Positions 33,401 through 44,698 of a stretch of 64,000 bases of DNA are shown piece by piece. Positions within the stretch are counted from its first letter, which is position 1; each line of letters starts with the position of its first letter. A program made the position numbers and the translations under genes. The stretch is from Limnephilus marmoratus (lineage: Eukaryota; Arthropoda; Insecta; Trichoptera; Limnephilidae), in the NCBI GenBank assembly GCA_917880885.1, contig OU862934.1, positions 28,504,734-28,568,733 on the forward strand, given 5' to 3'. Under the pieces are notes generated by a model. That model saw nothing but the letters and a program-made list of their open reading frames with translations. It ran no database searches and had not been told where the DNA came from.

Positions 33401-34480
33401 AAATAAAGCTAAGATAATAAGACCCACTGGAGCGATCACGCGAAATAAATAAATTTGCTTCGATTGCTTGAGATTTCCCAGATGGTCATTTTTTTAATTT
33501 TTCGTTAACATTAAAAAAATCATACCTTCGAATTTTGACATTGAGATATAAAAACTTATTGTAGTGGTATATAGCCAATAAATTAACCTGTATTTTACCG
33601 TTTATTTCATATTTGTAGGATTTATGAAAAAATTATAAAAAAATCCTAAAGTTTATAATCGCGCGAATCCTGGGTGTTTTTTACTTGAAACTGCCGCGAG
33701 GGATACTTATTCGAGTCAACATAGAATATTTTCGGTTTCTGTATGTTGTCTGTGGTATACTTGATAATTAAAGGTGCATGTCTATGGAAAAAATACATAA
33801 TTTTGTCCGTAAACAGCTGTTCAAAAATTCAGCGGGAAAAAAATATTTCAAAAAATTATTTTTAACATTGTTCTAAAATAGTATACGAGGTTCGGATTTG
33901 CAATATCTATGGTCATAATAGATAAAGCATTTCAATAGCTTCGTGTTAAAATAAATGGCTGGCCCAGGAAATGTTTGAAAAAATTACAATAAATGTTTTA
34001 CGAATGGTAGGAAAATATGGTCCATTTTTGGACCGAAATCAATCGCAGAAAAATAAAAGTGGTCCATTTTTCGACCGAAATCGCTTCAGTGTGTAGGGCG
34101 TTCTCCTTATTTTTTTCTTCATTGACGGCTGTTTTTACAATGAACAGCCGTCAATTTCGTAACGCCGAGTTGAGAGTATTTCGTAAACATTGCCTCTCTC
34201 ATTCGGGCAATCAATTTCAAGATTAGCCCAAAACCATAGTCATTCAAATTAGTAGACGAGCCCATCAAGGAAAGGAGAACAAACCAAGAAGAGCGGTCAA
34301 TAAACGAATCTGACAGTAAAGACAATTCGCATTGTAACATCATCATTTAGCCCTCGAAAATAAAACTGCTTAAGAATTACTAGTTATTTTTACAATGGGG
34401 CGCAATTTGCTGGCTTAGTAAAAAAACACTTACCAACAAATCCCAAAACGGATGAACAAAAGTTCGGACCTGTTTCTTAA
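33401..34480. other. No gene; local duplication and a hairpin
   Basis: AT-rich. 34017-34085 contains a direct duplication of about 50 bp ('tggtccatttttggaccgaa'). 34121-34155 is an 11-bp stem hairpin (ATTGACGGCTG and complement around TTTTTACAATGAA). No family signature. Confidence 0.5.
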
Positions 34481-34483
34481 TTT

Positions 34484-34955
34484 TTTGAAGTGAAAACTTC
34501 TTTAGTGCCGTTGTGATTTGAAACTCGATGAAACGAAAAAGCGACACTATAAATAGACACACACATCTATAGGATTTAGCCTGCGATAATGAGATAGTAT
34601 AATCGGTTTCCTCTTTATGCGGTGCTTCGTAGCCTCCCCACTCTTGTCTACTTCAGTTTTTTGAAAGTTTCACTTCCACCGCACGTGAATTGGACACTCT
34701 GATATTTTTATTTTGAAGTGATAACGCCGTTGTGATTTTAAACTCGATGAAACCAAAAATAGCAACACTAAAAAGGGACAAACACATACATCTATGTGAT
34801 TTAGCCTGCGAGAGAATGAGATAATATAATCGGTCTCCTCTTTGTGCGGTGCTTCATAGCCTATCGCTCTCCTCTTTGTGCGGTGCTTCTCCCGACTGTC
34901 TACTTTAGTTTTCTGAAAGTTTTGATTCTACCGCGAGTGAATTGAACACTCTAGA
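34484..34955 (-). repeat. Two T repeats in tandem
   Basis: Reverse copies at 34484-34708 and 34714-34955, head to tail, as in the dimer at 20846-21248. The second has a duplicated 'tcctctttgtgcggtgcttc' block. Confidence 0.85.
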
Positions 34956-35754
34956 TTTATTTTTAATTTTGTTACACTATTTAGTTAGACACTTTTACAA
35001 ACGTGCTACGATTTACCCACCTCAATCAATTTTAGGCGATACGTTTAAAAACGAACATTTGCAAAGAAAACCACAATGCCACTACACTGCAAACCTTTGC
35101 CTTACTTCAGCAAACTTTACTTTTCTGCGCAGGGTGTTCCATGTGCGCTCTTAGGTGGTCAATGCACCACTGATGTCATAGTCCATTCAAAGCATTCTCG
35201 AACCCCCCTGGCGCCAAAAATACCGTTAGTAGAAATTTTAAATACCAAATAAATAAGATAACTACGTAATTTTTCTACGTTTTTCTTTCGATCTGGGTCG
35301 TGGAAATATTTCTAGGAAAATAAGTGCGTCTTTTGCGAGAATTTTAAAAGGATTATTTTCTAATGAAAAATTAAATCCCGTTAATAAATAAATCTATAAA
35401 ATATGTACATATGTTAGTATTCTGAAAGATCTATTCAATGTTGTTTTATAATTAAAAAATTGAATTAATTAATTATAGGTTTACAAAAACAGAAGATATG
35501 AATTTTTTTAACAAAAAACTTTCTTTTCGCTCTCGTGAACAGTCAACATTTTGTCATTTACAGCATTTAAAAACTTCGTGATTGATATGGTCACATGGTT
35601 TGCCAGAGATTTCATGTTAGGGTGCAAGTCTATCAATTTGGATGTCTATGGTTCAAACGAACTGGAGCGTTTTTTGGATTATCTCGGTGATTATACTTCG
35701 AAACCGAACATAATGTAACTTTGTTAATTCCTAAATAAATAAAATACTATAATA
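34956..35754. other. No gene recognised
   Basis: AT-rich. A 70-codon frame at 34942-35154 has no family resemblance. Confidence 0.4.
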
Positions 35755-35759
35755 ACTAA

Positions 35760-35985
35760 CTAACTAACTCAACATCACGCCGTTTCCCCGCAGGGGTAGG
35801 CAGAGAGGATGGACCGCCAAACAACTCGGTCTTGGCACACACTCTTTGCCTCACTCACATTCATACATCGTCTCATACATTCTCTTCTATTGTTCTGACT
35901 TTTGACATGGCCCGACTCAAGTATTTGATTCATTTGATCGTGCCACAAACAGTATATTAGCCAAGGTACAGCAAAATTGGAAATC
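35760..35985 (-). pseudogene. LINE-B C-terminal fragment
   Basis: The minus-strand frame reads 'DQMNQILESGHVKSQNNRRE' and 'CMNVSEAKSVCQDRVVWRS', then the 'AYPCGET' tail, matching the LINE-B end at 39440-39815 without its MITE. It gives an independent view of that empty site. Confidence 0.8.
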
Positions 35986-36171
35986 ATTTTATTTACTCTA
36001 TACCCTTACAATGCCAGGGTAAATGCCAATATGTTGACACTATTTTCGTAATAACTTAAATGTTTTTACAAAATTATGTATTTGAGATGCGGGTACTAAG
36101 AGGAATGAGCAAGCACTGGATGTTTTAAAAAGAAAATTTTGAGGCGTGTCTTCGGACCGGTCCTAGAAAAG

Positions 36172-36455
36172 AAAATTTTTAACAAAACAAAAAAACGACT
36201 TCAAAAAATGCACTAAAAAGTAAAAAAAATAATTTCGCATTCTTCTACAACTTAATAATCAACTTACTTTTTCTTCTCATCAATATGTAGGTACGATTGT
36301 TATTTTTGGAGTCGGTGTCAGCCAAGGTACCCGGCCTATAACTAGTATGTAGTTACATATTGATGAGTAGAAAAGGTAAGTTGATTATTAAGTAGTAGAA
36401 GAATACGAAATTATTTTTTACTTTTTAGTGCATTTTTTGAGGTCGTTTTTTTGTT
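36172..36455. repeat. Element F, solo hairpin
   Basis: Only the palindromic part of F: 'acgacttcaaaaaatgcact' at the left pairs with 'agtgcattttttgaggtcgt' at the right, with both arms continuing through 'ggtaagttgattat'. The GC-rich centre of the 30376 copy is largely missing. Confidence 0.8.
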
Positions 36456-37248
36456 GTTTTGTTTGTCTTTGCTCTCAAATTGAATACGTGCTTCAGTATT
36501 AGATCGAAATTCAAGTATTGTTTCTGCCAAACCCTGAGGTTCTTCTGGTATGTTAGCAATTTCACATTTAAAAGGATCTACAACTCAATTGAAATAATGT
36601 ATATCAAGATCTGGAAAGTAGTCAGAAAACCGCTCTCTGAGTTTGGTAAGATGATTTATAACTGTGTCCTTGATGTCATCACACACCTGAATTGATTAAC
36701 TTTGTAAAAATACTAACACGTTTATGAAATAACAAACTAGAAAAATTTCCTTATTAACCAAAAAAAACCTGTTTACCCCATTTGGGGTAATTTACCCGGT
36801 TCCCCGACCGCTGCGTCAGCGAAATAAAAATTGACTCCAGTCAATAGCAAATCAAAAACCAAACATTAATATTCCCATCAATTCTCAAAACACGATCTTC
36901 ACAATTAGATTTCATAACGACATGATCTACGACCATAAGACAGATGATATTACTGTTTTTAAAACCATATCATAACCGCAAGATATCCGATACGTCGGCT
37001 TTATTAACAAATACAACCGTATAAAAAATTACAATAATTAATCAACTTACAAGAGGAATAAAGTAATGATTTAGATTACATACGATTGTTGTTTAACCCT
37101 TCAGAAATAGGGCCAATTTTTTAGGAGGTCTAAATATTTTCACTTTGCAATAAAATACAAATAAATTGAATATTGGTGAATGTATCAAAAAACTAAAAAC
37201 TGTTTTTGAAAGGTGATGAAATACGCCTTTAAATTTTATTATCAGAAA
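36456..37248. other. No gene recognised
   Basis: AT-rich; a 78-codon frame at 36459-36695 shows no family resemblance. Confidence 0.4.
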
Positions 37249-37848
37249 CTAGCTGACCCGGCCACGCGTTGCTGTTGCTAACGAAACACAACGCCATCCA
37301 CTGGATGGTTATCCAATCTTTATAACCAACGCCATCTGTTAATTTGCATACAAATCAAATACACAACGCCCGCTTGCCAGCCCGCTCGTCCACCACATAC
37401 AGACATTCTACTTTAATGTTATATTTCAAACAATTTACACAAAACGACAAAACTGGACAAATTATATAAAGCCTAAAACCGTATAGCTCCACTACACTAC
37501 TCGAGAAGTTAATCGAATACGATAGTGTAGACACGAACTTCACTTCGCTTCGTGCAACTTCGCTTCGCTTCGCCTGACTTCCAATAATTGTCAGTATTTG
37601 GCCCGAGTCAAAGGACTCGAAGTGCTCCGAAGTTCGAAGCGAGTAGTGTAGACACGCGCTTCGAACTTCGGCTAACTTCGTCGAGGACTTCGTTGAAGCG
37701 TCAAAGCGAGTAGTGTAGTGGACGTTTTACTCATGAATCACTCTATCTATTGGTGAAAACCGCATGAAAATCCGTAGAGTAATTTTTGAGTTTATCGCGA
37801 ACAGACAGACAGACGCGACGGAGGACTTTAGTTTATAATATGTAGAGA
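37249..37848 (-). mobile_element. Lepidopteran-type Helitron-like repeat with nested MITE
   Basis: On the minus strand it begins TCTCTACATATTATAAAC and ends 'ccgggtcagCTAG' before a T. The 'cgaacagacagac' and 'gcgacggaggactttag' words are the well-known moth repeat of this type. The middle is interrupted by the MITE at 37489-37721. Confidence 0.75.
37489..37721. mobile_element. MITE with CCACTACACTACTCG ends, 233 bp
   Basis: A 15-bp inverted end at each side. The interior is made of short 'cttcgcttcg' and 'gaagcgagtagtgtaga' words, so the element is almost wholly built from variants of one motif. It interrupts the surrounding Helitron-like repeat, compare 38203-38461. Confidence 0.75.
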
Positions 37849-37952
37849 TAACCATATTATTTTTTGATATAATTTTTTTTATGCAAACTTTAAAAAGTTT
37901 TAAAAATGGCACACTTTACGTTTTTTTTAACTAAAGTTACTGATAATGAAAA

Positions 37953-38180
37953 AAATCAGAGTACAATTTACATGCGATAGAAGTGAAACCTCCAGAAAAC
38001 TAAAGTAGACAAGAGTGGGGAGGCTACGAAGCACTGCACAAAGAGGAGACTGATTTTACTATCACATTTTCTCACAGGCTAAATCCTATAGATGTATGTG
38101 TTTGTGTCTTTTTAGTGTCACTTTTTCGTTTCATCGAGTTTCAAATCACAACGGTGCAAAAGAAGTTTTCACTTAAAAAA
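37953..38180 (+). repeat. T repeat
   Basis: A full-length forward copy of the short T form. Confidence 0.85.
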
Positions 38181-38202
38181 CATGCACATATTTTATTAGA
38201 CC

Positions 38203-38461
38203 CTAGCAGACCCGGCAACACAACGCCATCTACTGACAACGGCATTATAACCAACGCCATCTGTTAATTTGCATACATATCAAATCCACACCGCCCGCTT
38301 GCAAACCCGCTCCCTTTATAAATCATATATTTCAACTAATTTACACAAAACTTGACAAATTACATACCTAAACCTTCCTAGTGAATCACTCCATCTATTT
38401 TATTTAGTTTATCGCGAACAGACAGACGCGTCGGAGGACTTTAATTTATAATATATAGAGA
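38203..38461 (-). mobile_element. Lepidopteran-type Helitron-like repeat, short copy
   Basis: Same family as 37249-37848, beginning 'ctagcagacccggcaacac' on the plus strand and ending 'ggaggactttaatttataat'. It lacks the MITE and part of the middle. Confidence 0.7.
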
Positions 38462-38970
38462 AACGTATTATGAACTTTGTTATCACTTCACTTTTTGATC
38501 GTTTCATGAAAAATATATATTTTTTAAATTCACAAAGTTTAATTTTGTTTTCAAATTGCTGTCGGAAACTTTGGTTTATTAAAGGAAGGTGTACATTATA
38601 AATCTTTTGTGGTTATTATTATTAACTATTAGATTTGAATAGCTAGCGTGGTATTTTCTCTTTCCATTACCGTTTAGTTCCTATTTCTCACTATACTAAT
38701 AAGGGAGATACAACGATTTCTATGAGACCTACAGGAGTTGTTCCGAAAAGCGAACAAATTAGCTTGAGGGGTTAAACTGTATTTGTAAAGTTAACCTTTG
38801 CAATGTTTACAACGCAGGTTTGTTTTGTTCAGTCGTGTGAATTAATTCTTTCGACATTTCTGTTGTAATTGAACCGGTCAGAAATTGGTTTGGAATCAAA
38901 ACCACAGAATAGAGAAATGTTAGTTTTATTTTGTTTATTTTATTGAAGGTTATTGGTAAATATCAATATA
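38462..38970. other. No gene recognised
   Basis: AT-rich, no signature. Confidence 0.4.
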
Positions 38971-38974
38971 ATAT

Positions 38975-39815
38975 TATTTAATGATTGAAGAAGAAGATAA
39001 TATTAGGGAAGTATGTTTACGAGAGATGGGAAGGCTGATAGAGACGTTGAAAGGAGGGTAAATGCACGCCGCTGGCGCCAACAAAAATCTGTCAAAAGAA
39101 GCCAAGCTAGCCGTTCCATATTGGAGTACTGGTATGAACCCTGATGTATGGCAGTGAGGCATGGAACTGGCAGAGGAAGGATGACAGTAGACTGAATGCT
39201 GTAGAAATGAGATCCTGAGGCGAATGTGTGGTAAAACCATGTATGATCGTGTGAGAAACGTGGAGATCCGCAATGAATGCAAGGTTGATGTAAGCGTAAT
39301 GAGTAAAATTAAGAAAGGGACGCTCAGATGGTTTGGGCATGCAGAGCGAATGAACGAGGAATGGAGTGTAAGGAGAATATGTGACGCAAATGTGAATGGT
39401 AGAAGAAATCGAGGACGCCCAAGAAAGACATGGCATGACCAAGTGAATCAGATACTTGAGTCGGGCCATGTCAAGAATCAGAATAATAGAAGTATGAGAC
39501 GGTTCCATGTCAACTCATAATGAAACCAACTCAGAAACACCTCAAAAACGTCATTAAAAGCTATGAAAAAATAATTTTAAAATAGCCGGTAACCCTAACC
39601 TAACTTAACCTATTTGACCAATTTTTTAATATTTTTTATCATCACTCCTAATGACCTTTCTGAGGTGCTTCTGAGTTGGTTTCATTATGAGTTGTCTGGT
39701 CACCGTATGAGACGATGTATGAATGTAAACGAGGCAAGGGGTGTGTGCCAAGACCGAGATGTTTGGCGGCCCGTCCTCTCACCCACCCCTGCGGGGGAAA
39801 CGGCGTTAGTTAGTT
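38975..39815 (+). pseudogene. LINE-B C-terminus split by a MULE-like MITE
   Basis: In order: 'RDGKADRDVERRVNARRWR', 'TLMYGSEAWNWQRK', 'MYDRVRNVEIRNECKVDVSV', 'GTLRWFGHAERMNEEWSVRR', 'GRPRKTWHDQVNQILESG', then, after the MITE, 'CMNVNEARGVCQDRDVW' and a stop. This is the C-terminal domain of a non-LTR retrotransposon very common in moths. Frame breaks lie near 39130 and 39215. Fragments of the same element are at 1238, 2828, 35760, 51370, 53555 and 54098. Confidence 0.82.
39501..39704. mobile_element. MULE-like MITE, 204 bp, 9-bp duplication
   Basis: Long inverted ends (about 60 bp; 'caactcataatgaaaccaac' with exact complement) are flanked by GTATGAGAC at 39492-39500 and 39705-39713. Deleting the MITE and one nonamer restores 'SMRRCMNV' of LINE-B. 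Nine-base duplications suit Mutator-like elements. The centre contains 'aaccctaacctaacttaacc', a telomere-like run. Second copy at 54610-54807. Confidence 0.88.
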
Positions 39816-39866
39816 AGTCAATCGAAACATGAGACTAAATAAGGTAGAGAAAATAAAGAGGAAACG

Positions 39867-39934
39867 GTCGTAACTGAGATCAAACCCAGAACCTCTGTCT
39901 TATCGGGACAACGCTCTAACCATTGGGCTATTGA
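39867..39934 (-). tRNA. tRNA-like sequence, probable SINE head
   Basis: The minus strand has an A-box-like 'tagcccaatggttagagc', an anticodon arm TTGTC/GACAG with loop CCGATAA, and a B-box-like 'gggtttgatctc'. The T loop is one base short and the acceptor does not close, so it is not a functional tRNA. Confidence 0.5.
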
Positions 39935-40008
39935 GATCTACAAGTCTCCCAAGACTAAAACCTTTGGTTAGTTCAAAAGCTTAGTTATTGGAGTGTTGTC
40001 CCGGTGCG

Positions 40009-40423
40009 GTGGGTTCATGGGAGTTCAGGTGTTACCAGTTCTTGGCGGCGGATGCGCCTGTCCACCAGCTGTGTGGGGCTGTTTTTATTTAATATTTAAT
40101 TTGGCTCTACACAGGAGGCTCCACACTGAGGAAAACAATATCGTCAGGGGCTTATGCAATCTTTGGAGATGCTGCGTGAAGGGTATTTTTAGGAAAAGGA
40201 TGGATAGGAAGTTCTGGGAAGGAAAACGGTATGAATCTGGGGTCAGAGTGTCCAGGAGTGACGGACGTATGAATCCATCCCTCCACTGAGGTGCAAGGCA
40301 ATGGATCGAAAGAGTCCGGCTGGAGAGGACAAAAGGTCTCCCTCAACCAGTCTCTTCCGATCCAGCCCGACACGCAGTACGTGGGCAAACGCATCCGCCG
40401 CCAAGACCTAGTCAAACCTCACC
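40009..40423. repeat. SINE-like repeat S, reverse copy plus forward fragment
   Basis: A 60-bp forward piece (40009-40070, 'cttggcggcggatgcgcctg') precedes a reverse copy (40092-40423) running from the tail to 'aagacctagtcaaacctcac'. Confidence 0.75.
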
Positions 40424-40455
40424 TGTATAGATAATAAAACATTTATTATTATTAT

Positions 40456-40914
40456 TTGACTATCTGGTACCCGACATGCGTTGCTACGCCATTTAATAAA
40501 GAAATTGTTTCCCCTGTGTGTCCTTTCCCATTCGTCCCGTTCCCCTTCCTCTCCCGCGTCCCCTTCGTCTCTCGCGATCCCACTCCGTCTTCTCCATCTT
40601 CCCTTTCCCCACTCCACTCCCTCCTTCCCACGTTCCGCGAACCCCCCTCCCCTTACTCCCGCGAACCCGGTATCCGAGTTTCCCTTCCCCCTCCCCACTC
40701 CTACATTCCATACATTCAGTCCCGGTACATTCAGTTTTCAAACAAGTCGCGTGCCACCTATTACAATTTTTTTTATACAAATTTAATAATGCCAAAGTTC
40801 ACCATTAGTTTTATACAAACCTTGTCCTGACAATAACGAATACAAAAAAAAGGAATATCCAATTTGGTGCAGTCGTTTGGAAGCTATGAGCGTACATAGA
40901 TAGATAGAAGATAG
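40456..40914 (-). mobile_element. Helitron-like element H
   Basis: Reverse copy with 3' end 'gggtaccagatag' (CTAG degraded to ATAG), pyrimidine-rich middle, and 5' TCTATC run at about 40900. About 40 bp near the 5' end are deleted. Confidence 0.75.
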
Positions 40915-41245
40915 ACAAAACAAGAGTTCAAAAGAATCATCAGCGATTTTCAAATTCAAAAGTCACGCCTATCATTTGAAGACAAGAGATACGTAGATAA
41001 GTATTCATCGATAATAAAATAGATAAGTTATTAACATATATAAAACCAACTTCCGACCGATAGCATTAAAGGTGAACGCTTTGAATGATAGATGTATAGA
41101 TAGATGGGTGACTACGTCAACATCCTGAAAAATTAACATCTTTGTCAAGACGTGATAAAATTATCAATAAGTCTGATAGACGGTGCGAGGAATGTTAAAT
41201 AATAATGTAAAATTTTAATAATATATTATGCAAAAGAAGTGCATT
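40915..41245. other. No gene recognised
   Basis: AT-rich with short GATA/AGAT runs. Confidence 0.4.
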
Positions 41246-41249
41246 TGTT

Positions 41250-41590
41250 GAAATGAAAACTTCTTAAAAAAAGCACCGTTGTGATTTGAAACTCGATTAA
41301 ACGAAAAATAGCTTCACTAAAAAGAGATAAACACATACATCTATAGGATTTAGCCCGCGAGAGAATGAAATAGTGTAATCGGTCTCCTCTTTGTGCTTCG
41401 TAGCCTCCCCATTTTTGTGTACACTCTGTTTTTTTATTATTTTGAAGTAAAAACATTTTAAGCACCGTTGTGATTTGAAACTTGATGAAACAAAAAAGCG
41501 ACACTAAAAAGAGACAAACACATAATGTATATCTGTAGGATTTAGTCTGTGAGAGAATGAGATAGTATAACCGGTCTCCTCTATGTGCAA
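41250..41590 (-). repeat. Two T repeats in tandem
   Basis: Reverse copies 41250-41440 and 41450-41590; the second is truncated where the minisatellite begins. Confidence 0.8.
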
Positions 41591-41745
41591 TATTACAGTG
41601 GAAAAATGTTGCTTGTGCAATATTACAGTGGAAAAATGTAGCCTGTGGCCATATTACAGTGGAAAAATGTTGCTTGTGCAATATTACAGTGGGAATATGT
41701 TGCTCGTGCAACATTATTACAGTGGATAAATGTTGCTTGTGCCAT
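41585..41745. repeat. Minisatellite, about 30-33-bp unit
   Basis: About five copies of 'tattacagtggaaaaatgtt' plus 'gcttgtgcaa'. The repeat also makes an open frame on both strands (for example 41645-42007), which explains the long frames there; they are not taken as genes. Confidence 0.85.
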
Positions 41746-42892
41746 AATGGAGGACACACCTAGCAGAGGAATTGAATCCACTGCACCTGGGTGGAAACCC
41801 CACACGTGTGTCCACTCGACTTGTGTGTCAACCGATCCATTATTATTATTAATTAAGACCCTAATGAATTTTATAATCAGCAAACGAAAGGAGTGCCGTT
41901 TGAACCAGATGGCTTGCACATTACATTGTAATTATAACTACCTATGTTTAGAGGCACGAACAAAACTGACCATCTGTCGGATTAAAATGACCAACAGCAC
42001 AGTTTGATCACTTAACAGGTTTTTGCGGATTTTCAGGCATAATTTTTAAGAGGGTATTACCAGAGAAAACCAGAAATATGTCATTTTTAAATCAGATTTT
42101 AGACGTATTGACTTTTTTCCACTAAAAATTATAAATGGTTTTCGAAAGATTGTTCTTTTATCTAGCATTCGCATGTTTTAATTTTTGAGAAAAAATGTTT
42201 ATTTTTAGTATAATAAGGTTATACGTTATACCACAGGTCGTTGGCAGATTTGTTAAATTTTCAAAAAAGATTTTGTATTATACCACACCCATTTCAAATC
42301 ATATAATCATGCAATAAAATAAATCAATACATTATCTGGGGATCGCATGTTTAGAATTTTAATTTTAGTTTAAATAAAATCATTAAAAATATATATAAGT
42401 ACATGTGTTTCTTGACTAAAATCGGTCCGTTTGTGTATTTATTTGCGCACTTACAAACTAATATATTTCAGATTATTTTAACATTCTTATTTAATTTAGA
42501 TATTATTGAAAAATGATAAATACTTATAATCAAAAAATTATTACAAAAAGTATATTATTTCAATACTTTTATCATCGCGTCTTTCAGCATTTTTGGATGT
42601 AGGTATAAATTAAAGCAAATTTGGAATGAAATAAAATCGAATTGAGTTATAATTTTAAAAAGCTGGTACGGAGAATAATTAATCTTTCTCATTATAACCG
42701 CCCTGCACAATCGTAAGAACAACTTTCGACGAAATGTGGATTTTCTTCCGCTGGCTGATTAAACGCATGAACGACAAAAATACCATAACATATAATTCGA
42801 TACACAACAAAAAAGGGCTATCCCATCAAAATCGTGGTTTCAAAAATTCCTAATTTTTTCCAAAAAATAACTATTTAAGCCAACTATTCTAT
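41746..42892. other. No gene recognised
   Basis: Mostly AT-rich, without frames above 65 codons apart from the minisatellite run-on. Confidence 0.45.
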
Positions 42893-43155
42893 CTGGTAGC
42901 TGGTTCCTGGCATGCGTTGCAATGCCATATTCAAAGAAATAAATTGTTTCTCCCTGAATCACCTTTCCCGTGCGTTCCCGATCCCCTCCCGCCTCCCCTT
43001 TCTAGCTAGCTTTATAAATTATAGCCTATAGACTATTCTGATGTATGAGCTATATTATTGTAAAGTTTCATTAAAATCCATTCAGTAGTTTTTGCGTGAA
43101 AGAGTAACAAACACACATACATCCATACAAAATTTCGCGTTTATAATATTAGTAA
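42893..43155 (-). mobile_element. Helitron-like repeat, hybrid type
   Basis: The left part resembles the 3' end of H ('agctggttcctggcatgcgt'). The right part has the common moth repeat words 'aacaaacacacatacatcca' and 'cgcgtttataatattagta'. Truncated relative to H. Confidence 0.6.
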
Positions 43156-43188
43156 TTAGTAAGATGTTAATGGCACGTGTCGTTTTTT

Positions 43189-43583
43189 TTTAACATCAAC
43201 TGCTACACATGGGAGGCCCTGAGGAAAATAATTTCCCTCAGGGCCTATGTTATCTTTAGGGAAGCCGTGTGGAGGGTCTTTTTAGGAAAGGAAGGAGAGG
43301 AAGTTCTGGAAAAAAAAGGGTATTAGGGGTGGGTAGGAATCCGGAGGTCAGTGTGTCCGTCTAGGAGTGACGGACTTTTGAATCTATACATCCCACTGCG
43401 GCGCAAGGCGATATGTTCCGATAGATTACGGCTGGAGAAGTCAAAGGTACTACCACAACCATTCTCTTCCGATCCGGCCTGCCATGCAGCTGGTGGGCAG
43501 ATGCATCCGCCGCCAAGACCCGGACAAACCTCACCCCATGCTAAGTCACCAAACGTAGTAGCGAACCACTTGGGGGTGACCTG
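43189..43583 (-). repeat. SINE-like repeat S
   Basis: Near full length from poly(T) through the tail to 'ccacttgggggtgacctg'; the last 100 bp of the head are missing. Confidence 0.82.
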
Positions 43584-43629
43584 TCCATTAAAATTTCCTC
43601 AATTATTCGAATTATAATTGCACACTAAG

Positions 43630-44690
43630 CAGCGCCGGATCTGCCATACGTTCAAAAAGGTGCAAAAACCTGGCGCCAACTCCGAAGGGGCGCCGTGAGA
43701 AAATAAATATTGTATTAAAATTTAGTTTTAATATTCCCTGAATCGTTTAAAAATTACCCATAGTACGAAATAATTATTACGCTCTAGCAACACTTTCAAA
43801 AGAAACAGAATGCGCACTCATCAGGTTGGTATCAACGGCTTACGAATATATAGTCAGTTACAGAATTTTTTTACAAATTCCATATATTTAGTTTAAACGT
43901 AAGATCTATTTTTCCATATATCTTTTACCGTCTTTTACGACGAATAGGTGCGATCCAAATTCAATAACCAATCACAGTGCGGTATTTTTGTTCGTAAGCC
44001 GTTGATACCATACGTCAGTGTTTAGTGTTCGCTCAACACAGGGGAAATGCAACGTACAAATTTGAGGTTATATTCTTATTATCACTGCTCACTGTCTCTC
44101 GTCGGGACTGCCTGTTTGCTAGTCAGAAGCTGTAGATGCTATTCTTGTGTTGTACGTTGCCATGAGAACGTATTTGTATTTGCTTTTTCTAATATTCGTG
44201 TAGGGTGTATACTATACACCCTACACGAATATTAGTATATGCAAATATGTATAGGCAGTAAATCTCAAGAATGTCTAATGGACCTAGTTCAGCGAAACCA
44301 CCCGCATTGTCTCGTAACCTATATTTTAAATAATGGTACGGGCACAAACAAACAATTCGTTGAATTATTTTAAAGCATAACTTGCAAAGAGTTTTTCCTA
44401 AAATAATTAAAATAGCACCATAATGTATGTTTACCAAATAGATTCAGAGAGTATAGGGCTCCTGGCGATCCTCTCTTTAAAAAAAAAACGAGTGTGAGAG
44501 CTACCGCCAGGTCACTTATTACACCCTTTATATGTCTTGATTTTATTTGATAAATTAGTGTAAAAAAAATAACAATTACATAAAAAAAAAATTTGGGGTG
44601 AACGAATTTTTAATCAAAATAAAAATGTAGGGGGGGGGGCGCCATCGGTACCTACTGCACAGGGCGCCAGATTTCGTAGATCCGGCCCTG
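43630..44690. mobile_element. Non-autonomous hAT element, 1061 bp
   Basis: The ends CAGCGCCGGATCT (43630) and AGATCCGGCCCTG (ending 44690) are inverted with one mismatch, flanked by a perfect 8-bp duplication ACACTAAG (43622-43629 and 44691-44698). Subterminal 'ggcgcca' and 'ggcgccag' words are also inverted. Inside are two further inverted pairs: 'ttggtatcaacggcttacg' (about 43826) with its complement (about 43993), and a near-perfect palindrome at 44189-44235. No transposase. Confidence 0.92.
44189..44235. repeat. 47-bp perfect palindrome
   Basis: 23-bp arms (ctaatattcgtgtaggg...) around a single C. Weaker pairing continues outward through 'tatttgc'. It would extrude as a cruciform. It also makes mirror frames on both strands, which are not genes. 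Confidence 0.85.
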
Positions 44691-44698
44691 ACACTAAG

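Noticed and set aside
39107..39508. 133-codon minus-strand frame
   Set aside because: Antisense of LINE-B coding.
41226..41759. 177-codon minus-strand frame with repeated HKQHFSTVI-like units
   Set aside because: Translation of the minisatellite and T repeats, not a protein repeat family.
44189..44437. Mirror-image frames sharing the peptide NIRVGCI
   Set aside because: Caused by the perfect palindrome at 44189-44235.
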